From Thiofilum sp. (GTDB lineage: Bacteria > Pseudomonadota > Gammaproteobacteria > Thiotrichales > Thiotrichaceae), in assembly GCF_016711335.1 (NCBI RefSeq), contig NZ_JADJTF010000004.1, positions 134,327 through 198,326 of the forward strand: a DNA stretch of 64,000 nucleotides, in the 5' to 3' direction. Shown here piece by piece: positions 8,413 to 16,027 of the stretch. The notes under the pieces were generated by a model. That model did not search any database. It was given only the letters and a program-made list of their open reading frames with translations, and was not told the DNA's origin. A program made the translations under genes and the position numbers. Position 1 is the stretch's first letter. Every line of letters starts with the position of its first letter.

Positions 8413-8603
8413 GAGTGGGTTAAGTGGTGATGAATGGTGGATTAATAGGGTATAGACGGGTATACTATGAGGCGTTTAAGTTCTTTAACAATCTGGTTTT
8501 TGGGTTTTGCTTAAAATTTTACCACCCTAGCTTTTTTGGAGGTAAAATTTCCGCTAAGGGTCTTTGCAAGTCATTGATTCTAAAGCCTCTCCAGACACGA
8601 AGG
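8413..8603 (+). promoter_or_regulatory. Leader of CRISPR array 1
   Basis: This AT-rich stretch runs from the stop of the membrane-protein gene to the first repeat. It holds an inverted repeat of 13 bp with one mismatch: arms 8514-8526 and 8538-8550, with AAATTTTACC matched by GGTAAAATTT. The leader end is judged from the repeats: those next to it are identical, while the variant ones are at the far end. A short open frame at 8424-8609 overlaps it and the first repeat and is not credible as a gene. Confidence 0.7.
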
Positions 8604-9539
8604 GTTTAAACGATTGCCCTGTTTAAAAGGGATTAAGACTTAGTCACCTCAAGACTCAAGCCGCGCTGTTGCGTTTAAACGATTGCCCTGTTTAAAAGGG
8701 ATTAAGACGATTTGAATACCGTGCCGTTGTTTTTGTTACTGTGTTTAAACGATTGCCCTGTTTAAAAGGGATTAAGACCGTGCGTCGCTACCCATGCCTC
8801 GAAAGATTCGGTTTAAACGATTGCCCTGTTTAAAAGGGATTAAGACATTCCTGCATCTATCGCCTTTTGGCGACGGACTGCGTTTAAACGATTGCCCTGT
8901 TTAAAAGGGATTAAGACCCTTCTTTTTTTGCCGCGGCGAAGGCTTTTGCTGCGTTTAAACGATTGCCCTGTTTAAAAGGGATTAAGACCTTGACTATTGA
9001 ATTGAATTACATTTCCTGTTGAGTTTAAACGATTGCCCTGTTTAAAAGGGATTAAGACAGATCCACTTTTATCATATTTTCAACCAGCACAGTTTAAACG
9101 ATTGCCCTGTTTAAAAGGGATTAAGACGCGTATTGTTCTGCCATTGCTTCGGTGCGGGGTGTTTAAACGATTGCCCTGTTTAAAAGGGATTAAGACGTAA
9201 CGATGGTGTAACAGCTCCATTGATTTTCTGTTTAAACGATTGCCCTGTTTAAAAGGGATTAAGACTAATTTAAGTGGGTAATACTGGAATCGAACCGTTT
9301 AAACGATTGCCCTGTTTAAAAGGGATTAAGACTTATCAGGAACTATTTCTTTTTTTAATTTTTCTGTTTAAACGACTGCCCTGTTTAAAAGGGATTAAGA
9401 CAGCGGGTTAAATGCAGGCAGTGTCTATTCTCAAGTTTAAACGACTGTCCTGTTTAAAAGGGATTAAGACAAATCAATCCCTCTGAGTCCTTGTGATCAA
9501 GTTGTTTAAACGACTGCCCTGTTTAAAAGGGATTAAGAC
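8604..9539 (+). CRISPR. CRISPR array 1, 14 repeats of 36 bp, type III-B associated
   Basis: Fourteen 36-bp repeats start at 8604, 8673, 8743, 8811, 8882, 8953, 9023, 9092, 9161, 9230, 9297, 9366, 9435 and 9504. The repeat begins GTTTAAACGATTGCCC and ends GGGATTAAGAC, with a CCCT/AGGG stem in the middle. The 13 spacers are 31-35 bp. Repeats 1-11 are identical; repeats 12-14 have C in place of T in the GATTG part, and repeat 13 has one further change (GTCC). Because variants collect at the far end, the leader is on the left and transcription is on the plus strand. Spacer 10 (9266-9296) reads as the complement of a tRNA 3' region. Confidence 0.98.
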
Positions 9540-9763
9540 CTACCGCATCTACCCACAAGTGACGGTCTATAGCTGAGATGCTGAGGGAGCGTGGGAGGTG
9601 AGGTTATATGACCAATGGGAAGATACTATTACTGTACCCTGCATAGCAGCGGTGTTGACCCTTGCAGAGATTTATGAAGGGATTGAGGGCATAACCCATC
9701 CAAAACAAAAAGTTTAATCAATCACTGAATGAAGCTGCCAATACTAGCAGCTACTCCTGAAAA

Positions 9764-9818
9764 AATACTTTGACAGTACTAATTTAATACTAAAATTATA
9801 GTTTGATAGTACTCATAA
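9764..9818. repeat. 11-bp repeat array A (5 units)
   Basis: Units begin at 9764, 9775, 9786, 9797 and 9808, exactly 11 bp apart: AATACTTTGAC, AGTACTAATTT, AATACTAAAAT, TATAGTTTGAT, AGTACTCATAA. The first six bases follow RRTACT and the other five are mostly A/T. The array lies just beyond the roxA stop codon, in the gap after CRISPR array 1. The rest of that gap (9540-9763) holds nothing I recognise. Confidence 0.7.
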
Positions 9819-9827
9819 ACTACCGAA

Positions 9828-10706
9828 TCAACACTCATCATTAGCCTGAACCATAGCTTCTTGCAGCCACGCTTTAACCCTCGCTCGATCTGGCAAAGCC
9901 TCCATCACAAAATCGGTCAAACGCTCCAAATCCTGCTCAGAAATAATAGTCGGATCGGACTGTAGGCTACGCTTAGGATCAGTAAAACGCTGCTGTGCCT
10001 CCGGTAATTCCATCCAATGCCCTAATAATTCTTCTAATAAATCCGCCCGACTCGGCGCTCTAAAACCCACCGAATAGGTCATACACTCACCCAAGGCTAC
10101 CCCATAATGCGGCACATTCGGCGGTAAATAGAGCAAATCTCCCGCTTCCACTACCCACTCTTGTTCAGGGACAAATTCACGCATAATGCGCAGATCGAGA
10201 TTCGGAATAAAATTCTCCTCACTCACCGCTTGCGTACTAATCTGCCAGCGCCTTTGCCCCAAACCCTGCAATAAAAACACATCATAGGCATCAATATGCG
10301 GCCCCACCGATCCGCCCTCTACTGCATAACTGATCATCAAATCATCAATACGCCAATCAGGAATAAAGCGGAAGGGGTCAATAATGTCTTGCAAGTCTGG
10401 CTCAATTTCATTCATATCATTGACCAATAACGTCCAGTGCGTCGGCGGTAACTTAGTAAAATCCCGTTTACGCAAGGGCGAATGACGCACTTCCCACGGC
10501 GTTTTACCACCCTTTTCGATCACTAAACGCGCCGTATCCACATCACACGCAATTCCCGCTAATTCATCGGGACTAATCGGGCTGGTAAAATCAGCAAAAG
10601 CTTGGCGAATCAGCAGCGGTTTTTGTTGCCAATACTCCGCTAAGAATTGCTCAACAGACATTGCACCTAAATGGGTTAAAATAGCACTAGACATTATGTT
10701 CAACAT
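9828..10706 (-). CDS. roxA: RoxA/YcfD-type ribosomal protein L16 arginine hydroxylase
   Basis: This is a JmjC-type cupin, a 2-oxoglutarate/Fe(II) dioxygenase that hydroxylates an arginine of ribosomal protein L16. The N-terminal part reads SVEQFLAEYWQQKPLLIRQAF, typical of YcfD. The iron site is HID in GPHIDAYDVFLLQGLGQRRW, with the second histidine in LYLPPNVPHYG. A C-terminal winged-helix dimerisation part follows. The length of about 290 residues is slightly over the E. coli homologue. The ATG at 10694 (MSSAILTH) is an alternative start; AAGG is very close to the first ATG and rather far from the second, so the start is uncertain by four codons. Confidence 0.9.
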   Translation of the reverse strand: MLNIMSSAILTHLGAMSVEQFLAEYWQQKPLLIRQAFADFTSPISPDELAGIACDVDTARLVIEKGGKTPWEVRHSPLRKRDFTKLPPTHWTLLVNDMNEIEPDLQDIIDPFRFIPDWRIDDLMISYAVEGGSVGPHIDAYDVFLLQGLGQRRWQISTQAVSEENFIPNLDLRIMREFVPEQEWVVEAGDLLYLPPNVPHYGVALGECMTYSVGFRAPSRADLLEELLGHWMELPEAQQRFTDPKRSLQSDPTIISEQDLERLTDFVMEALPDRARVKAWLQEAMVQANDEC

Positions 10707-10752
10707 CAGCCTTAGAAAAACCGTTAGTGTACTAAAAAAGCAGCAAAAATCA

Positions 10753-11370
10753 TTACTTAGTTAATAATTTAAATCCTTCCCACGCCATGAATACGGCAAA
10801 AAGCCACAGTACCAAACCTAAGCCACGCACGAGCATTAAATACAGTTGGCTACTGAGAGCATGACGATAGCGACCTGCAATTAAGGCTAATAATACCTTA
10901 GCCCCTACTAGACAAATATAAAAGCCTAGTAAGGCTACTAGCGCTAAACCTAAAGACTGCTGATAAGCCTTATAAATTAAAGGTGCTCCAATAGTGATCC
11001 AAAAGATATAGGGATGAGGATTGACTAAATTAACTAAAATACCTTTTTTTAATGAGGCAGGCTTAGTTATCAGTGAAGAATTATTTATTGCAATGGGTTG
11101 AGTATTTAAACTTTCATAGCCCATCCATATTAATACTAATGCACCGACTAAAGACATAATCCCTAATGCGGTTTGCATTTGAGCCAATTGATTCATTAAG
11201 ACTAAGGCTAAAATAATAATCGGTACATCGGTAATAAGAGGGCTAAGGGCTACTTGTAAACCCGCTTTAGTACCATGCTTAAGTGTCTCCGATAGTACCA
11301 AAGTGAGCATAGGTCCCGGACTAAAACCCGCATATAAGCCCAATACCAAAGCAGTGAGTAATAAAGACAT
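10753..11370 (-). CDS. LysE/RhtB-family amino acid exporter
   Basis: This is an inner-membrane protein of 205 residues with about six hydrophobic segments. The N-terminal pattern LYAGFSPGPMLTLVLSETLKHG is the LysE/RhtB family signature (SPGP, then a glycine-rich helix). Members export amino acids or related compounds; the substrate cannot be told from sequence. The frame is open four codons further, but GGAAG lies five bases before the ATG at 11370, which settles the start. The gene stands alone, in the same direction as roxA. Confidence 0.85.
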   Translation of the reverse strand: MSLLLTALVLGLYAGFSPGPMLTLVLSETLKHGTKAGLQVALSPLITDVPIIILALVLMNQLAQMQTALGIMSLVGALVLIWMGYESLNTQPIAINNSSLITKPASLKKGILVNLVNPHPYIFWITIGAPLIYKAYQQSLGLALVALLGFYICLVGAKVLLALIAGRYRHALSSQLYLMLVRGLGLVLWLFAVFMAWEGFKLLTK

Positions 11371-11507
11371 GGGCACTTCCAAGTAATTGATAATAAAAGA
11401 TTAAATACTTAAGTTTTAAACCAAAAAAACGCTAAAAAACTCGTACTTAAGTATAGCCTGTAGTATAATAGACCCTCAGTTAGATTCAATCACAAGGAGT
11501 CTGCCTT

Positions 11508-11735
11508 ATGCGTCATTATCAAAATTTACAAGGCCAATCAGGGGTAGTGAACTATGCTATTGCTGATGATGCTATTTTAGTAGAGTTTAAAAAAGGGGCG
11601 ACTTATCTTTATACGGCTGCTTTAATTGGCAAAGAAAACTTTGACACTATGAAGCAGTTAGCCGAAACAGGTAAAGGTTTAAGTACTTTTATTAGTCAAC
11701 ATATTCGGCAATTGTTTAATCGCAAGTTTAATTAG
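11508..11735 (+). CDS. Small KTSC-like domain protein
   Basis: The 75-residue product looks like a KTSC-type domain: residues 13-40 read VVNYAIADDAILVEFKKGATYLYTAAL, followed by a helix and GLSTFISQHIRQLFNRKF. KTSC domains are small beta-rich units seen alone or fused to RNA- or DNA-acting proteins, and their role is not well understood. AAGGAG lies seven bases before ATG. A two-helix membrane protein starts ten bases after its stop, so the two are probably co-transcribed. Confidence 0.7.
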   Translation: MRHYQNLQGQSGVVNYAIADDAILVEFKKGATYLYTAALIGKENFDTMKQLAETGKGLSTFISQHIRQLFNRKFN

Positions 11736-11744
11736 GAAGATACA

Positions 11745-11945
11745 ATGGGTTTAGGTATTTTAGTAGCTATTGGAGTAATGGTTATTATTTTTGCTAGTGC
11801 AGTATTGGTCATTGGCGCTATTAGACATTTTTTCCCAATGGTGGAGCCTATGATACCGGATTCGTTTAAAAAAGGATTAAGCTTTCAGTATGGGGCTTAC
11901 TATTTATTAGCAGGTCTAGTATTGATTTTAATAGGGCAAGTTTAG
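11745..11945 (+). CDS. Small membrane protein, two predicted helices
   Basis: The product has 66 residues with hydrophobic segments at about 3-27 and 48-64, joined by a loop with proline and charged residues (PMVEPMIPDSFKKG). GGAAG lies six bases before the ATG. I do not recognise a family. It follows the KTSC-like gene closely, and a hairpin terminator overlaps its stop codon. The short spacing, ribosome site and terminator support a real gene. Confidence 0.6.
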   Translation: MGLGILVAIGVMVIIFASAVLVIGAIRHFFPMVEPMIPDSFKKGLSFQYGAYYLLAGLVLILIGQV

Positions 11946-11964
11946 GCTAGTTTGAAAACTAGCC
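11945..11964. terminator. Bidirectional hairpin between convergent genes
   Basis: GGCTAGTTT and AAACTAGCC form a perfect 9-bp stem with a 2-base loop (GA). The stem starts on the last base of the membrane-protein stop codon and lies 23 bases from the stop of the minus-strand gene at 11987. No long T run follows, so it may act as a terminator in both directions or only as an end-stabilising hairpin. Confidence 0.55.
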
Positions 11965-11986
11965 TTAGCCTCTTAATAAGGTTTGA

Positions 11987-12373
11987 CTATTTGGTATTAG
12001 ACGGTGCGGCAAACCCTACCGATACATCAGAAGACGGGCAGTCGGCTAGTTTAGATAAATTAATAAAAGAACCATCCGCTTTACGCACAAAAGTATAGGC
12101 TAGATCCACTTCCTTACCATTTAATTTTAACGCCCAATACGTTTCATTACCTACCTTTTGAGTACTGACTGCTAGTGCTCGTACTGTTTGTGCTTTGCGT
12201 CTAAAAAAATCCTTGTCACCACAGGGTTCGCAAAACTCAATATAAGTACTATTGGGCTTAATATGATCTAAGGCTCGTGCCATTTGATCGGGTTCAATCA
12301 GTTGGCATTGATCCGCCTGTACATTAAAGGTGGCGATTGCTAAACCTAAGGCTAATAAAAATCTAGCTTGCAT
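11987..12373 (-). CDS. Secreted protein of unknown function
   Basis: The ATG at 12373 is chosen because GAGGGA lies close upstream and the sequence from there begins with a signal peptide (MQARFLLALGLAIATFNVQA, cut before DQCQ). The mature part is about 108 residues with four cysteines (CQ, FCEPC and DCP), likely paired in the periplasm. No known domain is evident. An open frame runs another 24 codons upstream but that part has no signal-like start. The gene stands alone and faces the small membrane-protein pair. Confidence 0.65.
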   Translation of the reverse strand: MQARFLLALGLAIATFNVQADQCQLIEPDQMARALDHIKPNSTYIEFCEPCGDKDFFRRKAQTVRALAVSTQKVGNETYWALKLNGKEVDLAYTFVRKADGSFINLSKLADCPSSDVSVGFAAPSNTK

Positions 12374-12635
12374 CACTTTTCCCTCGCTTTTCATCGCTAT
12401 TATCAAAAATAAGATCATTTTAGGAGTAAATTCAGTGCTGATCACTACCGTTTATCTATTAATTATGACCTAGTTATCAAGCAAACATTCCAATACCGCT
12501 ACACAATTTCCGCACTCTTTTTGCATAACAGCCTGCTAGGCTTAACAAACTACTAACTAGCCCTAACCCATAGTTGATGAAGAAACCTTGCTATTTAGGC
12601 AGCTAGAGCTTAGATGTGCACAGTGTGGAGAAGCC

Positions 12636-13019
12636 ATGTATTACCGATTAAGTTATTTGGTTGTGACCCTAATGATTTTTAGCCTTGAGGTCTTAATTGC
12701 GACGGTGTGGAGTCACCATCACTTTATACGCGCTTATGGAGGAGATTTTCTAGTAGTGATCTTGATCTATACAGCTTGGAAGGTGGTATGGAATAGTGAA
12801 CCTTACCGATTAGCATGGGGTGTATTGGTCTTTGCCGTGTTGGTTGAGCTGGCTCAGTATTTAAATATTGCTGATCATCTGCAATTAGGGGCTGACAGTG
12901 TGGCGCGTGTGGTAGTAGGTACGAGTTTTAGCTGGTTGGATATTCTGATGTATGCCTTGGGTTGTTTAGCTATCTATGTAGTAGATAAGCGGTTTTATCG
13001 CGCAGGAGCATACGTTTAA
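12636..13019 (+). CDS. DUF2809 family integral membrane protein
   Basis: The start at 12636 has GGAG five bases upstream; an earlier TTG start would add 16 unlikely residues. The product is 127 residues with four hydrophobic segments. The blocks WSHHHFIRAYGGDFLVVILIYTAWK, then VLVELAQYLNIADHLQLG and SWLDILMYALGCLAIYVVDK, are the DUF2809 pattern, with conserved E and H in or near the membrane. The function of the family is not established; it is an inner-membrane protein often found alone. Confidence 0.8.
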   Translation: MYYRLSYLVVTLMIFSLEVLIATVWSHHHFIRAYGGDFLVVILIYTAWKVVWNSEPYRLAWGVLVFAVLVELAQYLNIADHLQLGADSVARVVVGTSFSWLDILMYALGCLAIYVVDKRFYRAGAYV

Positions 13020-13208
13020 GTGATTGAGCTAAGCGTAGTCATTTAACTATCTTAAAGTGAAGTACTCTATTTTTATAGATAGTTTGTTTAGTGGCTACTA
13101 AAGTTAATAAAAATTAACTAAATGATTTTATTAAATTATTGCTATTGGCATACCTGATGCAATGTACTGATTACTCATCATTACCTAAACGTACCAAGGA
13201 GAGTAATC

Positions 13209-14822
13209 ATGTCCGTTACTTCAAAAGGTGCTGTGACCTCCGATATACACCGTTACGGCGACTTTTTACACGCTATCCGTAAAACCTTTAAAACCAGTAG
13301 TAAAGAGCCATTATTCATCACCAACACCACTGATCTATGGGAGCTATTTCTCAATCATTTACCCGCTGCTACACGCCAAGAATATACCTGCTCGGCCTGC
13401 CGTCAGTTTGTGCAACGTTTTGGTAATTTAGTGCGCATTGATGAACAAGGTAATACGCAGTCAGTATTGTGGAATACCAAAGCTGTCCCAGCCTTCTTTC
13501 AGCCTTCAGTCCGCGCTATGCAGCAAGCCGTTGAGCAAGCAAGGGTGATGAGTGTGTTTGTCTCTTCAGCACCTGTGTATGGTCAGCCACAAACTGCTCA
13601 TTGGAAACATATGGCAGTCACACCAGAAGTCGTGTGGAGTTCGCGCTTACTCAATTCGGGTCAATACCAAGCCAAAAAGCTCGAAGAGTTTAACATGTTA
13701 AGTCGTGCCTTAGAGACTTTTGCACCCACGACCGCAGATACAGCGGTCAAGTTATTGCGCTTTGATAAACTCTATCGCTCGGAAAAAGTATTGGGTGTAG
13801 CGGAATGGTTTAGAGCCATACAGCAACGCCTAAATGCTAGCCCTAGTCCCAAGCAACGTCATAATCAACAATGGCTCGCGGTAGCGACAGCACCTGAAGG
13901 GTTCTGCCATGTGCGCAGTTCCATGATTGGAACGCTATTGGAGGATATTGAACTGGGATTTGAGTATGAGGAAATTCGCCGTAGTTTTGCGGCTAAAATG
14001 CATCCTTTGCAATACCAACGCCCCCAAACGCCTCCTAGTGCCGGTAATATTAAGCAAGCCGAAAAAATCATGGCTGAGTTAAAAGCGGAACAAGCCTTAG
14101 AGCGCCGTTTTGCACGACTAGAGGAATTAAAGCTATTGTGGAAACCCAAAGCGAGTTCTAGTAGCACTAAGGCTCAGGTAGGTAATAAGGTCACAGGTGT
14201 AGGTGCTTTTGGACATTTATTGCCTAAAACTCAGAGCAGAGCGGTTCAAGCTATGAAGCTCCCGCTGCAAACCATGACATGGGAAAAGTTCGAGCGTAAA
14301 GTCTTGCCCGATGCATTCAAGGTTGAGTATTTAGTACCTGCAACACCGCAAAACTATATCGCTATTACTACTGCTGTGAATTTCAACGCCACGCCTATTT
14401 TGCAATGGGATCGTGTTGAGCAACGTAATCCGTTTGCAGTCTATGTCTATCATAATGGTTCCAAACCCTTAGATTGGAATTTAAAGCAGGGTTATGTGGA
14501 GGTAACAGGGATTTGTACCAATCCACCCAATTGGTACAAGGAGCTAAGTCACCAGCATAAAGGAGCGATTTTAGTATTGAAAGGGGCTAAAGATCGCCAT
14601 TATTTAGGCGCGGGCGCAGCTATTTTCCCTGAAAATCTAATAAGTGAATTTCACCCGATTCGGAAAACGATTGAAGCTTATTCTAAAACAGCACGCTTGC
14701 AAGGATTTGAAGCAGCTTCTGCTTGTGGTTTATTTATATCTTCAGGCGGTGAATTAAATCATCGTTTACGTGTGACTAGCGAATTAGGCGTACAAGAATA
14801 TTGTATTGACCGTTGGGATTAA
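13209..14822 (+). CDS. Unknown 537-residue protein with a CxxC motif
   Basis: I do not recognise this protein. It is soluble and without signal peptide. A TCSACRQFVQRFGNLV segment near residue 80 gives one CxxC, possibly half of a metal site. A helical stretch rich in K, E and A lies around residues 275-320. The C-terminal part has aromatic, beta-rich sequence (PTPILQWDRVEQRNPFAVYVYHNG; then GYVEVTGICTNPPNWY). AAGGAG lies seven bases upstream of ATG. The gene stands alone between AT-rich gaps and is followed by a hairpin. It could belong to a mobile element or act as a toxin-like enzyme, but nothing shows either. Confidence 0.7.
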   Translation: MSVTSKGAVTSDIHRYGDFLHAIRKTFKTSSKEPLFITNTTDLWELFLNHLPAATRQEYTCSACRQFVQRFGNLVRIDEQGNTQSVLWNTKAVPAFFQPSVRAMQQAVEQARVMSVFVSSAPVYGQPQTAHWKHMAVTPEVVWSSRLLNSGQYQAKKLEEFNMLSRALETFAPTTADTAVKLLRFDKLYRSEKVLGVAEWFRAIQQRLNASPSPKQRHNQQWLAVATAPEGFCHVRSSMIGTLLEDIELGFEYEEIRRSFAAKMHPLQYQRPQTPPSAGNIKQAEKIMAELKAEQALERRFARLEELKLLWKPKASSSSTKAQVGNKVTGVGAFGHLLPKTQSRAVQAMKLPLQTMTWEKFERKVLPDAFKVEYLVPATPQNYIAITTAVNFNATPILQWDRVEQRNPFAVYVYHNGSKPLDWNLKQGYVEVTGICTNPPNWYKELSHQHKGAILVLKGAKDRHYLGAGAAIFPENLISEFHPIRKTIEAYSKTARLQGFEAASACGLFISSGGELNHRLRVTSELGVQEYCIDRWD

Positions 14823-14862
14823 AAGAGAGGGAAGCGCTTGCTATGTTTTAGCTATAAAAGAA

Positions 14863-14889
14863 CCCCTGTTATTGGCAATATAACAGGGG
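14863..14889 (+). terminator. Hairpin after the 537-residue protein gene
   Basis: CCCCTGTTAT (14863-14872) and ATAACAGGGG (14880-14889) form a perfect 10-bp stem with a 7-base loop, 41 bases past the stop codon. No T run follows, so termination would be weak or Rho-assisted. Confidence 0.55.
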
Positions 14890-15502
14890 CAAGGCAGTAT
14901 ACTCAGATAAAAATAATTAACTGAGTGAACATATAGAAAAAAACAACTATTTTACAAATTAAAAAATCAAACTATAAGCATTAATTATTCGATGTCATTG
15001 TCAACTATTAGTGGTTTTTACGGAGCTACTATACAGGTAAAGTTAAGTACTTGTATTTCATAGGTTAATTTTAATTAAATTTCATTAAGCTACTAAACGG
15101 TTAGTAAAAATATTAATTAATAACTCCCCTTCAGCTAATCATGACTAATTAATTGATTAATTGAAAGGAAATAGAATTAGCAGGTTAAATAGTAAAATCT
15201 TCACGTTGATTTTTATATTTGTATGCTACTTGAAGGGTATGGATGCTCTAAAGTATTATATTTAACTTAAAGAAAACAATCTTGCTAAAATAATTAATTG
15301 AAATTTAAAGTTAAAAGTATTTTGTTAAATTAATCTAATAAAGTATTACCTGCTGATGACTACTTTAGTCTGCTGAATAATGCCTTTTACTTATCTCTCA
15401 TATCAGACTTTTGTTGGGATGTTTTATGCTAAGTCTAGGGTTAGAGGGTATGTTTATACTTAACCAGTAATGAGTAGATATTAAATAATTGAGGCATCAG
15501 AA
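14890..15502. other. AT-rich gap of about 610 bp without a gene
   Basis: This stretch is very AT-rich, with several TTAATTAA-like blocks, and no credible reading frame on either strand. It precedes the graspetide precursor and presumably carries its promoter, but no clear -35/-10 pair stands out. Single AGTACT and AGTATT motifs occur (for example 15046, 15316, 15342) without the regular 11-bp spacing of the arrays elsewhere. Confidence 0.5.
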
Positions 15503-16027
15503 ATGACTGGAATTTTTAAATATCAAGTACCCAATCGTACTATTCATACTAATCAACATCAAGATAAAGTTAATAATAGTCATGGTCATAGTCAAATTAT
15601 TAAGAATAATGCTGCTATTAACTTAAATGATTTTAGTGCTTTTTTAATTAATCTGATTCAAATGCTTATCCAATTGATCGGTAGACCGAACAATAACGTC
15701 ACGACATTAGCGGTAGGTGAGGAAGATGGTGGTATGCCTCCTACTCACGGTCATAATGGCTCTACGGTAACTACCCTAGCTATAGGCGAGGAGGATGGAG
15801 GCATAAACCCACCACCGGCTGTAGGTACTACCGAAGCGATGGGTGAGGAAGATGGTGGTATGGTAACTACTCAAGCCCTAGGTGAAGAGGATGGCGGAAC
15901 CATTACGACCTATGCAATAGGTGAAGAAGATGGTGGTATGGCAACCACTTTAGCGGTAGGTGAAGAGGATGGCGGTATAGCGACCACTTTAGCGGTGGGT
16001 GAAGAGGACGGTAGCTGGAAAGGCTAA
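15503..16027 (+). CDS. Graspetide (omega-ester RiPP) precursor with seven core repeats
   Basis: The 174-residue peptide has a leader of about 64 residues, including the hydrophobic helix LNDFSAFLINLIQMLIQLIG (41-60), then a core part with seven TTxxxxEE motifs whose TT pairs are at residues 67, 90, 109, 122, 135, 148 and 161. Each reads TT-x-A-x-GEEDG. The last five are spaced exactly 13 residues. TTxxxxEE is the core of plesiocin-type graspetides, in which Thr hydroxyls are joined to Glu side chains by an ATP-grasp ligase to form hairpins. GAGG at 15491-15494 is a good ribosome site. The ligase gene follows at once. Inference: a seven-hairpin, multiply esterified peptide, acidic because of the extra Asp in each unit. 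Confidence 0.88.
   Translation: MTGIFKYQVPNRTIHTNQHQDKVNNSHGHSQIIKNNAAINLNDFSAFLINLIQMLIQLIGRPNNNVTTLAVGEEDGGMPPTHGHNGSTVTTLAIGEEDGGINPPPAVGTTEAMGEEDGGMVTTQALGEEDGGTITTYAIGEEDGGMATTLAVGEEDGGIATTLAVGEEDGSWKG

Noticed and set aside
8424..8609. 61-codon frame between the SAVED-like gene and array 1
   Set aside because: It covers the leader and runs into the first CRISPR repeat, has no ribosome site, and its product (rich in F, K and G) resembles no protein.
9266..9296. A tRNA gene on the minus strand
   Set aside because: Only the T-arm and acceptor end are present, exactly bounded by two CRISPR repeats, so it is a spacer and not a gene.
8604..9539. GTTTAAAC at the start of each array 1 repeat as a separate regulatory palindrome
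   Set aside because: It is part of the CRISPR repeat and needs no other explanation.
13055..13125. A further 11-bp array before the 537-residue protein gene
   Set aside because: One AGTACT and a few AGT-like motifs are present, but fewer than three keep the phase.
15040..15350. A further 11-bp repeat array before the graspetide genes
   Set aside because: Single AGTACT and AGTATT motifs occur but their spacings (for example 26 bp) do not keep an 11-bp phase.
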